From RGIG8782 sp017475895 (GTDB taxonomy: Bacteria; Pseudomonadota; Alphaproteobacteria; Rickettsiales; UBA1997), in contig CAMVHP010000004.1 of the NCBI GenBank assembly GCA_947167315.1, forward strand, positions 1 to 31,276: a stretch of 31,276 nt of DNA, given 5' to 3'. Positions 1 through 8,377 of the stretch are shown in pieces (positions within the stretch are counted from its first letter, which is position 1; each line of letters starts with the position of its first letter). Under the pieces are notes generated by a model. That model did no database searches, was not told the DNA's origin, and saw only the letters and a list, made by a program, of their open reading frames with translations. A program made the translations under genes and the position numbers.

Positions 1-1
1 T

Positions 2-1591
2 AATGCACATCCTCATACATCCTGCAGAGATGATATAACTATAGTTCATAATGGTATAATTGAAAACTATAATAGTTTAAAGAGCGGGTTATCGAAGGAA
101 AAATACACATTTAACAGTGAAACTGATTCTGAGGTTATAGGTAACTTAATATCCTATAATTTGCAGAGTAATAAAAACATGTTTGAGTCTTTCATAAAAT
201 CCATTAAGGAATTGGAGGGCAGTTATGCTATTGCTGCAATACACAATGAAGAACCTGATAAAATTTTTGTTGCTAAAAATAACTCTCCACTGGTTATAGG
301 GGTTGGCAATGGAAAAAATTTAATTGCTTCATCAGTGGTTGCCCTATCAAAGACAACGGATAAAATTATACAACTGAAGGATAAACAGGTTGCTATAGTG
401 TCAGCAGATAAAGTTGAGTTGTTCGATATAAATGGTAAAAAAGTTACTCCTAAGATTGAAGTTGTGAAAATTAATGACATGAAAGCCGATAAGGGTAAGT
501 TTGACCATTTTATGTTAAAGGAAATATACGAACAGCCAGAGGTTTTGGAAAGAACTATAGAGGAATACATAGATAAAAAAAATAAAAAAATAATTTTTCC
601 AAATATAGATTTTGATTTATCTAAAATAAATCATTTAACAATTGTTGCCTGTGGTACATCGTATCATGCTGGTTGTATAGCTAAATATTTCATTGAAGAA
701 TTGGCGGATATTCCGGTAAATGTTGATATAGCTTCAGAATTTAGATACAGAGCAAATCCTTTGGAGGATAACGGACTTGCGGTGTTTATTTCCCAGTCTG
801 GCGAAACGGCGGATACATTAGCCGCATTGAGGTATTGTAAGGCTAAAAAACAAAAAATATTATCAATAGTTAATGTTGTTCAAAGTGCCATAGCCAATGA
901 ATCTGATATTGTTTTGAAAACTCTTGCCGGCGTTGAAGTTGGTGTATGTAGTACAAAGGCATTCGCGGCTCAAATATTTGTTTTATACCTGTTAGCATTA
1001 GAAATTGCTAAAAGTAGAAATAAAATTAGTAAAAGTGAATATCAAAAGAAAATCGTTGATTTCATAGATTCCATTAGAGTTTTAAAATATTCTTTAGAAA
1101 ATAAATCTGTTGATTCCGTTAAAAAAGTAGCAAAGGAAATATGCAACAGTAATTTTCTAATGTATATAGGAAGAGATTTATTTTACCCGATGGCGCTGGA
1201 GGGAGCGTTAAAAATAAAAGAAATTAGCTATATTCCCACACAGGGTATAGCAAGCGGTGAGCTAAAACATGGCACAATAGCACTGGTGGATGAAAATTCA
1301 TATATAGTTGCTTTAAATAACACAAATCTTTTATTTGATAAAAATTTGTCTTCAATAGAGGAAATTACAGCAAGAAAAGGAAAAGTTATTCTAATCTGTG
1401 ATGATAATAAAAAGGATAATATAGATAAAAAAATCCATAGCTTCATAGAAACCGAAAAGGTTAAGGATAAATTTGGAATTGTTTTGTCAACACTAATACC
1501 TCTGCAATTGTTGGCTTACTATGTGGCAGTCTATAAAAAACTCGATGTGGATAAGCCAAGAAACTTAGCAAAATCCGTAACGGTTGAGTAG
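2..1591 (+). CDS. glmS: Glutamine--fructose-6-phosphate aminotransferase (isomerizing), 5' end outside the window
   Basis: GlmS makes glucosamine-6-phosphate from fructose-6-phosphate and glutamine. This is the first committed step to UDP-GlcNAc for peptidoglycan and LPS. The frame is open from base 2, so about 529 residues are visible. Compared with a family length near 600, roughly 75-80 N-terminal residues are missing, including the nucleophilic Cys1. The visible N-terminal part carries the glutaminase motif NAHPH followed by VHNGIIENY. Two SIS sugar-isomerase domains follow, with CGTSYHAG, SQSGETADTLAALR and CSTKAF. The C-terminus, DKPRNLAKSVTVE, is typical of the family. A TTG at 161 is only an internal codon, because the homology runs upstream of it. 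The gene ends just before a strong hairpin. Its promoter and any leader lie outside the window. Identification is secure. Confidence 0.97.
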   Translation, partial: NAHPHTSCRDDITIVHNGIIENYNSLKSGLSKEKYTFNSETDSEVIGNLISYNLQSNKNMFESFIKSIKELEGSYAIAAIHNEEPDKIFVAKNNSPLVIGVGNGKNLIASSVVALSKTTDKIIQLKDKQVAIVSADKVELFDINGKKVTPKIEVVKINDMKADKGKFDHFMLKEIYEQPEVLERTIEEYIDKKNKKIIFPNIDFDLSKINHLTIVACGTSYHAGCIAKYFIEELADIPVNVDIASEFRYRANPLEDNGLAVFISQSGETADTLAALRYCKAKKQKILSIVNVVQSAIANESDIVLKTLAGVEVGVCSTKAFAAQIFVLYLLALEIAKSRNKISKSEYQKKIVDFIDSIRVLKYSLENKSVDSVKKVAKEICNSNFLMYIGRDLFYPMALEGALKIKEISYIPTQGIASGELKHGTIALVDENSYIVALNNTNLLFDKNLSSIEEITARKGKVILICDDNKKDNIDKKIHSFIETEKVKDKFGIVLSTLIPLQLLAYYVAVYKKLDVDKPRNLAKSVTVE

Positions 1592-1594
1592 AAA

Positions 1595-1640
1595 AAAATA
1601 AATATAGTTAATGTAGAAATACATTAACTATATTTATTTT
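1595..1640. terminator. Bidirectional terminator between glmS and the DUF2628 gene
   Basis: Bases 1595-1615 and 1620-1640 form a perfect 21-bp inverted repeat around a GAAA loop (1616-1619). The arms are A-rich on the left and T-rich on the right, so each strand reads a stem that ends in a T-rich tract. It lies 3 bases after the glmS stop and overlaps the stop of the convergent DUF2628 gene (1634), so it can serve both. Confidence 0.85.
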
Positions 1641-2017
1641 ATAATGTTGTTATTATTGTTTTCTTTATTGATACTCTCTAAAAATTTTGCTTCCGCTTCT
1701 CTTTTATCATTGCCCATACTATAGCCAACAAAATAGTACCCTTCTCTTTGAAAACGATACAGCAGTAAGTTGTTGGCTTCCAAACCAATTAATAGGAATA
1801 ACAAAAGTAAAAATGTTACAGCCAGTTGTGGTGAAAATATTGTTAATATAACATTAATCAACACAAAACTTATGGAAGCAAAAAGCCACAATTTTGAATA
1901 TAAAAACCAAAATATATTAAACAAAAACGCAAAAAAATTAAAACCCTCCTTGACTAATAGTACATCCTCAACGGATTTGTTGTTGTTTTGCTTTATAAAA
2001 ATACTATATATCTTCAT
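1634..2017 (-). CDS. DUF2628 domain membrane protein
   Basis: This is a 127-residue protein of the uncharacterised DUF2628 family. The N-terminus (KIYSIFIKQ, then VLLVKEGFNFFAFLFNIFWFLYSKLW at about 20-45) matches the family pattern of a short soluble lead followed by a Phe/Trp-rich segment. Two hydrophobic stretches at about 45-80 are probable membrane helices. The family tail motif follows (GLEANNLLLYRFQREGYYFVGY), with a hydrophilic Asn-rich end. The molecular function is unknown. It is a single-gene unit, convergent with glmS and divergent from the regulator downstream. The start at 2017 fits a clear promoter (2043-2071), giving a leader of about 20 bases. There is no evident Shine-Dalgarno sequence. 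Confidence 0.85.
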   Translation of the reverse strand: MKIYSIFIKQNNNKSVEDVLLVKEGFNFFAFLFNIFWFLYSKLWLFASISFVLINVILTIFSPQLAVTFLLLLFLLIGLEANNLLLYRFQREGYYFVGYSMGNDKREAEAKFLESINKENNNNNIIK

Positions 2018-2042
2018 TTTGATCTTTTATACAATTTTCTTC

Positions 2043-2071
2043 AGTGTATTTATTTTTAAATAAATAGTCAA
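2043..2071 (-). promoter_or_regulatory. Promoter of the DUF2628 gene
   Basis: On the minus strand, TTGACT (2071-2066), a 17-base spacer and TACACT (2048-2043) form a near-consensus sigma-70 promoter. The predicted transcription start is about 2036, about 20 bases before the ATG at 2017. Confidence 0.7.
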
Positions 2072-2227
2072 TAAAAAATTGATTAAATAATAAAATATTT
2101 GTATTATTATGAAACATTTATTTCAAATATTTTTTACTATTTTTTTAATAATATTATTGTTAATATTATTAAATTTTTTGTATAAAATAATAATTATATG
2201 AAATTGCCTCCTTTTAAAATAAAAAAG

Positions 2228-2255
2228 TTGATATTTATTAAAAAACGGGTATATT
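2228..2255 (+). promoter_or_regulatory. Candidate promoter of the regulator/transglutaminase operon
   Basis: TTGATA (2228-2233), a 16-base spacer and TATATT (2250-2255). The predicted start is about 2262, so transcripts would begin downstream of the ATG at 2198. This favours translation from 2273 or 2282. A weaker alternative is TTGTTA (about 2157) with TATAAA at an 18-base spacer, which would allow the 2198 start. Confidence 0.5.
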
Positions 2256-2272
2256 TGATACAGTTAATTTTA

Positions 2273-3580
2273 ATGGTGAATATGAAAAAAAACATATTAT
2301 TATTAAATGTAAGCAAAAAAGATTTACAATTTATAGATAATAATGAATTTATAGTAAATGAGGTACATAATATAGATAAACAACAAAATATAGTAAAAGA
2401 TGCACAGGTGGTTTTGGTGGATTTGGAACAAAAGGATAATTTTAAAGAAATGTTTTCAAAAATAAAAAAAATAAATGAAAACATAAAAATTTTAGAACTT
2501 GTCAATTTTAATAGATTAAGGGTTGCTACAAAGTTATTAAAGGAAAATTTAACGGATTATATTATAAAGGACGATGATAAGACTTTGGAACTGATAAATG
2601 CGAGATTGGGGCAAATATTAAATACACAAAAAAGAATAGAACAAATAAAAAAAACATCATCTATAGATCTTGTAACTTCAAGTATTGAAACAAAACAAAT
2701 GATGGATGATATAATAAGAATGTCAAATGCTAATATATCAATTTTGATACAGGGAAAAGAGGGGTCTGAACATGAGTTATACGCTAGAACTATACACGAA
2801 ATGGGTAATAGAAGGGATGGAATATTTTTAGATCTATTTTGTCCCAGTATAAATAAAGATAATCTTGAGAAGATATTATACCAAAATAATGATGTGTCAG
2901 ACAAGTTTAAGAATCTTGACAACGGAACAATATTTTTTGAAAGCATAGATTTGTTAGATTTAGAAACGCAAGGTATTTTGGTTAGAATTTTGGAAAAAAA
3001 TGAAAATGACATCAACTTTAGAGTAATATCTAGTACAGTAAAAGATCTTGAAAAGGAAGTGCAAAACGGAAATTTTAGTAAAGAGTTGTATTTTTTCATT
3101 AACAGCTACAAATTCAATATTCCGCCACTGAGAACAATGAGAAATATAATTCCATTGCTTGCTAAAAACCTATATAAATATTTTTCAATGGAGCAAAACA
3201 AAGAAATTAATGGCATAACAAATGGAGCATTGAGGATACTGGAAAATTATGAGTGGCATGGAAACCTAAAGGAAATAAAAAATGTTATGAAAAAAGCGGT
3301 AATCTTAAATACAACTGGTATATTGGATGAAGATGATTTTTTAGATTTAAAGAGTAAAAATATTACAAACGATAAAAAACATAGTAATAACAATTCCAAT
3401 TTGTATACTGTTAATTTGCTTGATGATAATAATAACTTGAAAAATATGAGGGAATTGGAAAAGGAAATATTGTACAAGTACATGAAAATAAACAGTGGTA
3501 ATATGACCGAGACGGCAAAGGTATTAAATTTAGGTAGAGCTACATTATATAGAAAGATAGAAGAGTACGATAATGAATAA
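2273..3580 (+). CDS. Degenerate NtrC-family (sigma-54 activator-like) DNA-binding regulator
   Basis: The protein has about 435 residues, with the architecture of an NtrC/NtrX-type response regulator. It has a receiver-like domain (about 5-120), an AAA+ domain (about 140-360) and a Fis-type helix-turn-helix at the C-terminus (GNMTETAKVLNLGRATLYRK). The catalytic features have eroded. The Walker A site, normally GESGTGKE, reads GKEGSEHE with no P-loop lysine. The GAFTGA sigma-54-contact loop is absent. The Walker B region reads GTIFFESIDLL instead of GTLFLDEI. The receiver lacks an obvious acidic pocket. It therefore probably binds DNA but neither hydrolyses ATP nor remodels sigma-54. Starts at 2198, 2273 and 2282 are in frame. 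I chose 2273 because the receiver fold begins there and the best promoter lies at 2228-2255. It overlaps the next gene by 8 bases. Confidence 0.8.
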   Translation: MVNMKKNILLLNVSKKDLQFIDNNEFIVNEVHNIDKQQNIVKDAQVVLVDLEQKDNFKEMFSKIKKINENIKILELVNFNRLRVATKLLKENLTDYIIKDDDKTLELINARLGQILNTQKRIEQIKKTSSIDLVTSSIETKQMMDDIIRMSNANISILIQGKEGSEHELYARTIHEMGNRRDGIFLDLFCPSINKDNLEKILYQNNDVSDKFKNLDNGTIFFESIDLLDLETQGILVRILEKNENDINFRVISSTVKDLEKEVQNGNFSKELYFFINSYKFNIPPLRTMRNIIPLLAKNLYKYFSMEQNKEINGITNGALRILENYEWHGNLKEIKNVMKKAVILNTTGILDEDDFLDLKSKNITNDKKHSNNNSNLYTVNLLDDNNNLKNMRELEKEILYKYMKINSGNMTETAKVLNLGRATLYRKIEEYDNE

Positions 3581-4931
3581 TAAATTATTTAAAACATTTT
3601 TGTTTTTGTTTTTACTTCTAGTCACCAGATTAGCTAAAGCTGATCTGGTGGTGGAGGAGTGGAAGCAAATTAACACATTTAACAATGTTGGACAGGATAT
3701 TGAAGTTTTTATAAAATTAAGAGCAAAAAATCTTAAGAATAACTACTACCACAACTATTGGGGATATATTTTTGATAAAAAAACAAAAATTAATCTTTTA
3801 GATGTTAAAACAAGTAGTAAAATACTGAAAAATAGTGGCACATTTGGTGATAATACGATAAAGGTACATTTTGATAAATTATTTAATAACGATTCAGTAT
3901 CAATATATTTTAAGTATCAGATTATAAATGACGACGATGAAAAGTATATAAGAAGAGAGTGGGTTCAAATACCAAAGTTTGCTAGCGGAGCAAAATTTGA
4001 ACTGGTTGTTAAAACAATGGAAAATATGGATGTGTATTCTACACATTATGGTTTTAATGTAAATGATAATGTTTACAGCAATTCTGGAGTGGTCGGCAAT
4101 GATGGTGTGGCGGAATTATTCCAAATGACCTTAAGGAAGGCCATCTGGAAAGTTTCCACAAACATTAATGTAAAAAATTCCTCTGGTTCCCTAAATACTT
4201 TGAAGGTGGTGGTACCTTTGAACTTTGTTGGTGGTAATAATGAAATTATTTATTACAACATATCAAGTAATCAGATTGACCATGTGGACGGTAACATAAT
4301 AAAAAAAGATAAAGATAGTATAGAGGTTAAATTTTCAAAATATCAAGATACTAATGCTTTTATTAATATTGATGCAAAAATTAAAAATAATTACAATAAT
4401 TTTTATTGGTTAAATGATTTTGATGTAAATGATACTTTAAAAATCAAACATGAATATGTTAGCGAATATAGCAGCCTAATAAATACCATATTAAACGAAG
4501 ACAAAACGGATTTGCCAAACCATGTAAAAATAGCAAAATGGGTAAATAAAATTATGAAATACGATATAAGTTATGTTGGCAAAAAAATGACCTCAAAGGA
4601 AATACTAGATGCTAAAGTTGGCGTTTGTGAACATTACTCAATATTATATCAGGATTTATTAAGAAGTATAAGCATTCCAGCAAAAACCATCAGTGGTATA
4701 AGCTACAGTTATGATAAAAAGAAATTTGAAAATCATGCTTGGGTTATGGTCAATTACAACAGTCAATGGTTGCCAATAGATCCTACTTGGGGTATTTATT
4801 CAGGAAAATTACCTATATCACATATTTTTCTATATAATGACATAAAAACACCAGTAAAATATTCTATGTATGGAAACATCAACAATGTAAGTGTTAGCAT
4901 CAATAATAAAGCTGAATATATTGGTAATTAA
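3573..4931 (+). CDS. Exported transglutaminase-like (papain-fold) protein
   Basis: A 452-residue protein with an N-terminal signal peptide (hydrophobic core 7-18, cleavage likely after AKA near residue 23). A beta-rich region of about 300 residues follows, then a transglutaminase-like domain. The catalytic triad is visible and intact: Cys352 in GVCEHYSILYQDLLR, His388 in ENHAWVMV and Asp403 in LPIDPTWG. Bacterial transglutaminase-core proteins with this layout are usually cysteine proteases or peptide cross-linkers in the periplasm or at the surface. The substrate cannot be read from sequence. The ATG at 3573 overlaps the regulator's stop by 8 bases, so the two genes are co-transcribed and probably translationally coupled. 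It is convergent with trmL. Confidence 0.85.
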   Translation: MNNKLFKTFLFLFLLLVTRLAKADLVVEEWKQINTFNNVGQDIEVFIKLRAKNLKNNYYHNYWGYIFDKKTKINLLDVKTSSKILKNSGTFGDNTIKVHFDKLFNNDSVSIYFKYQIINDDDEKYIRREWVQIPKFASGAKFELVVKTMENMDVYSTHYGFNVNDNVYSNSGVVGNDGVAELFQMTLRKAIWKVSTNINVKNSSGSLNTLKVVVPLNFVGGNNEIIYYNISSNQIDHVDGNIIKKDKDSIEVKFSKYQDTNAFINIDAKIKNNYNNFYWLNDFDVNDTLKIKHEYVSEYSSLINTILNEDKTDLPNHVKIAKWVNKIMKYDISYVGKKMTSKEILDAKVGVCEHYSILYQDLLRSISIPAKTISGISYSYDKKKFENHAWVMVNYNSQWLPIDPTWGIYSGKLPISHIFLYNDIKTPVKYSMYGNINNVSVSINNKAEYIGN

Positions 4932-4949
4932 CAGAGGAAAGCAAGCATA

Positions 4950-5399
4950 CTAATACAATTTACATTGCCTTAGTGCTTCACCTAAAACTATTGATAAACT
5001 AATTGCTACATTTAAACATCTGGCGCCATTTTTCATAGGTATCAGTAGTCTGCTATCTACAGAATTGTGTATTTCTTCTGGAACTCCGGCACTTTCTCGA
5101 CCAACCATTATGACGTCATTTTCCTTAAAACTAAATGTGTGATAGGGTACACTTGATTTTGTGGTTAATAATATTACTCTGCAGTCTTTATTATTTTCTT
5201 TAAACTCCTCAAAACTACTATATCTTTTCAGTTTAACATTGTCAAGATAATCCATTGCCGATCTTTTCATGATTTTATTTTCGTCAAATGGAAAACCGCA
5301 GGGCTCAATTATATTTAATTCCAAATCAAAACACACAGACATTCGCATAATCGTTCCAACATTTCCTGCAATGTCTGGTTGATATAATAGTATTTTCAT
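4950..5399 (-). CDS. trmL: tRNA (cytidine/uridine(34)-2'-O)-methyltransferase, SPOUT family
   Basis: TrmL methylates the 2'-OH of the wobble nucleotide in certain tRNA-Leu species. The protein is 149 residues, near the usual 150-160. The knotted SPOUT fold motifs are present: PDIAGNVGTIMRM at the N-terminus, GRESAGVPEEIH at the SAM-binding loop, and LLIPM with RCLNVAISLSIVLGEALRQ at the end. I start it at the ATG at 5399 (MKILLYQPD). An in-frame TTG three codons upstream (5408) is less likely. The gene follows the phosphorylase on the same strand but is separated by a terminator hairpin. Confidence 0.93.
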   Translation of the reverse strand: MKILLYQPDIAGNVGTIMRMSVCFDLELNIIEPCGFPFDENKIMKRSAMDYLDNVKLKRYSSFEEFKENNKDCRVILLTTKSSVPYHTFSFKENDVIMVGRESAGVPEEIHNSVDSRLLIPMKNGARCLNVAISLSIVLGEALRQCKLY

Positions 5400-5416
5400 A
5401 TTACACAAACAAAATT

Positions 5417-5438
5417 AGGGTGGTTTGACAACCACCCT
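5417..5438 (-). terminator. Rho-independent terminator downstream of the phosphorylase gene
   Basis: A 9-bp perfect stem (5417-5425 with 5430-5438) and a 4-base loop. On the minus strand it reads AGGGTGGTT, loop, AACCACCCT, followed by a T-rich tract. It lies 9 bases after the phosphorylase stop and before trmL, and it is notably GC-rich for this genome. Confidence 0.85.
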
Positions 5439-5447
5439 ATATTACTT

Positions 5448-6894
5448 TTATTTTATCTTAATTATTTCTACTTCTTTTGTCAATTGAATAGCTAGATCCA
5501 ATTCACCCTTTGAATTGCTGTGAATTGTGAATAACTTTTCTCCTTTTTTTACTTTATCTCCAAGGTGTTTATATAGATATACACCCGCTGCCTTTTGACT
5601 AGGACATCCGGCCAGCTTAGCTAAGTATGATAGTTTTCTGTTATCAAATTCGTAAACTTCACCATCCTTGTCAGCAAGTATATCCTGTGTAAATTTAGCA
5701 ACTGGTATTTCCTTTAATCCACCACCCTGTGCGTCACAGATCTTTAAAAATCTCTCCCAAGCTCTTCCACTTTCAAGAATTTCTCTTGCTATTTTTTCAC
5801 CTTCACCTTTTTTAACTTTTGGGTCAAATTCTATTATTAGTCCCGATAGGTAAATGGTTTTTTCTTTCAAATCCTTTGGAGCATCCGGATCGTTTTTTAA
5901 AACTTTAACTACATCCAATGCTTCTAGAGCTGGACCAACACCATTTCCAACTGGTTGTCTTCCGTCGCTTAGATTAACTATAACCTTTACACCTAATTTT
6001 TTACCAAGAGTTTCAAAATCGTTCTTTAGCACTTCAGCTGTTTCTTTACTCTTTGTTTTTGCTGATGGACCGTATGGTACATCTATCAATATGTGTGTAG
6101 AACCAGCAGCAACCTTTTTAGACAAAATTGATGCTAACATTTGTCCTTTACTATCCAAGTCTAGGTCTTTTTTAACATTTATTATGATATCATCACTTGG
6201 GTTTAGGTCAACAGCTCCACCCCAAATTAAACATCCTCCAGCTTTATCTACAACTTCTTTCATTCTATCGGTTGGAACAACAATATTGGTTAACACTTCC
6301 ATCACATCAGCTGTACCGGCTGGTGAAGTTATGGCTCTTGATGATGTTTTAGGAATGTGTAATCCATATTCAGCAACTATTGCTATTGCTGGTGGTGTTG
6401 TTCTGTTTCCTGGTATACCACCAATACAGTGTTTATCAACAACTATATCGTAATTCCATTTCATAACCTTTCCGGTATTCACCATTGCCTTAGCGAAATA
6501 AGCTATTTCATCAGGTGATAATTGATCTCCCTCTGTGGCAGAGCATAAACAAGCCATGTGCATATCGGAATATTTACCATCTACCACATCCTTTATGGCT
6601 TCAAATATACCTTCTTCAGTAAAGGGTTTACCTCTTAGTTTGTTTCTTATAGCACTGAATGATAATAGTGGTTCCATATGTGCAACTTCGAACTCTTCAC
6701 CATTTTTTGCTTTTAATGTACTTTCAACTTTACTGGATAAACCAACCTCATTTTCGCCAACCATATCTGATAAATATAATGTTGTGTATGCATATCTTTC
6801 ACCGCTGGATACTTTAATTCTTGCTAATGCAGAAAAAAATTATTGGTTCTCTACCTGTATCAATGTTTAAAATCTTACATTTTAACTTAGTCAT
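5448..6894 (-). CDS. deoA: Thymidine/NMP phosphorylase family protein with a one-base frameshift near the 5' end
   Basis: Family of archaeal AMP phosphorylases and bacterial 'thymidine phosphorylase family' proteins, which phosphorolyse a nucleotide or nucleoside to base plus ribose(-bis)phosphate. Core motifs are present: the phosphate-binding HCIGGIPGNRTTPP, the signature TSSRAITSPAGTADVMEVL, and SDGRQPVGNGVGPALEAL. The continuous frame begins only at an internal ATG (6764, 438 residues). Upstream sequence encodes the expected N-terminal domain in two frames: MTKLKCKILNIDTGREPIIF from 6894, then SALARIKVSSGERYAYTTL leading into MVGENEVGLS. The frames join at a run of seven T (6833-6839), and removing one T restores about 481 residues. 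The ATG at 6894 has a good Shine-Dalgarno (GGGAG, 4 bases upstream), which supports the full-length gene. Without a correction, translation from 6894 would stop after 26 codons. The stop lies before a terminator. Confidence 0.88.
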
Positions 6895-6908
6895 TTTACT
6901 CCCTAATT

Positions 6909-8363
6909 TTATAGTTGATATATTTGTAAATACTCTGGAATTAAAGTATCCCATTGTAATTCTTTTTCTACTCTCTCGGCAAAAATATTGCTGGATTTTT
7001 CTTCGCCGTGAACTATGAACAGTTTTTTGGGTTTATCTTCAAAACCCTTTAACCATTCAATTAACTCGTTTGAATCTGCGTGTGCTGACATGTTTTCTAG
7101 TCTTTCCACTTCCGCATTGATTTTTACCACTTGTCCGTGAATTTTTAGTTCTTTTTTACCATCCTGTAGAGCTCTACCTCTGGTGCCGACTGCCTGATAG
7201 CCGACCAGCAGGATTGTATTTTTATTGTCCGGTCCATAGTGTGCTAAATGATGCAAAATTCTACCACCGGTTGCCATACCGCTTGCGGATATGATTATTG
7301 ATGGAACTTTTTGCTCAAATATTCTTTTTGACTGGTCAACGGTTGTGGTAAATTTCGTATCATTGAACATATCAATACAATCCTTTTCGGACAGCTTGTG
7401 TTGATCTATGAAATCATCCAAAAGATTTGTGGCTTTTATGGACATTGGACTATCGACAAAAATTGGTACCGCTGGAATTTTCTTTTCCATTTTTAATTGG
7501 TGTATATAGTATAATATCAACTGTGTTCTACCAACAGCAAACGCTGGAACTATAAGATTACCACCTCTGGAAACCGTTTTATTTATAATTTTACCCAACT
7601 CTTCCTTTTGATCTATGTTTTTGTGAACCTTGTCTCCGTACGTGGATTCACACAGTATATAATCACCATGTTTAACCTTTTGCGGATCATAAAGTATGTC
7701 ATCATTTGTTCTGCCTAAATCACCAGAAAATACAACAACTTTGTCGCCTAAAGTTAAAGATATAACCCCAGCTCCTAAGATGTGTCCTGCTCCGGTTATT
7801 TTGAAATCTATATCATCATCAATTCTATTTACTTTATTAAAATCAACAACTTTAAACTGTTTTAGACATTTAACAGCATCCTCTTCCGTATACAATGGTG
7901 TAGCTTCCTGATATTTTCCACCTTTTTTCTTTAAATATCTTACATCTTCCTCCTGCAGAAAACCCGAATCCGGTAGAATTATTTTACACAATTCGAACGT
8001 TGCTTTAGTACAATACACTGGTCCGGTAAAACCTTCTTTAACCATCAATGGTATATAGCCACTATGGTCTAAATGAGCATGTGTTAACAGTATTGCATCA
8101 ACTTTTTTCGGGAAAAATGGCATTTTTTGGCGATTTCTAATTCTTTCATCCTTTAGTCCTTGGAAAAGACCACAGTCCACCAATATCTTTTTGTCTTTAT
8201 ATTCTACTAAATATTTTGATCCCGTAACGGTTTTTGACGCTCCGCAGAATGTAATTTGTGGTATTTTTATATTTACATTTTTAATGTTAAGCTTCTTTAT
8301 ACTATCAGTCAGTGTTCTAAGAACACTTTTTTTGGGGTATGGTTTCATTATATTTTCGTGCAT
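6909..8363 (-). CDS. MBL-fold beta-CASP/RMMBL metallo-hydrolase, probable ribonuclease
   Basis: The protein is up to 484 residues. It has a metallo-beta-lactamase domain with the zinc motif HAHLDH (95-100), GHILGAG and FSGDLGR. A beta-CASP insert follows, with GNLIVPAFAVGRTQ, FVDSPM and SASGMATGGR, then the RMMBL end motifs (MSAHADS with His428, FIVHGE with His452). Proteins of this set (YSH1/CPSF73-like bacterial enzymes) are RNA endo- or exonucleases. All metal ligands I can trace are kept. Two in-frame ATGs exist, at 8363 and 8348. The first follows GTGAAAA. The gene lies 14 bases after the membrane thioredoxin gene and 14 bases before the phosphorylase, so the three form one operon. An RNase producing mononucleotides next to a nucleotide phosphorylase suggests RNA salvage, which is my inference. 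Confidence 0.9.
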   Translation of the reverse strand: MHENIMKPYPKKSVLRTLTDSIKKLNIKNVNIKIPQITFCGASKTVTGSKYLVEYKDKKILVDCGLFQGLKDERIRNRQKMPFFPKKVDAILLTHAHLDHSGYIPLMVKEGFTGPVYCTKATFELCKIILPDSGFLQEEDVRYLKKKGGKYQEATPLYTEEDAVKCLKQFKVVDFNKVNRIDDDIDFKITGAGHILGAGVISLTLGDKVVVFSGDLGRTNDDILYDPQKVKHGDYILCESTYGDKVHKNIDQKEELGKIINKTVSRGGNLIVPAFAVGRTQLILYYIHQLKMEKKIPAVPIFVDSPMSIKATNLLDDFIDQHKLSEKDCIDMFNDTKFTTTVDQSKRIFEQKVPSIIISASGMATGGRILHHLAHYGPDNKNTILLVGYQAVGTRGRALQDGKKELKIHGQVVKINAEVERLENMSAHADSNELIEWLKGFEDKPKKLFIVHGEEKSSNIFAERVEKELQWDTLIPEYLQIYQL

Positions 8364-8377
8364 TTTTCACTAATAAT

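Noticed and set aside
1770..2063. 97-codon plus-strand ORF opposite the DUF2628 gene
   Set aside because: The minus-strand frame matches a known family and has a good promoter. The plus frame is AT-rich noise.
6833..6840. T-TTT-TTC as a programmed -1 ribosomal frameshift site in the phosphorylase gene
   Set aside because: The heptamer resembles a slippery site, but the downstream frame is reached by +1 (or -2), not -1. Loss of one T from the transcript or the sequence explains it better.
5668..6870. Plus-strand ORFs (61, 199 and 111 codons) opposite the phosphorylase
   Set aside because: They are antisense shadows of conserved coding sequence. The minus-strand reading has complete family motifs.
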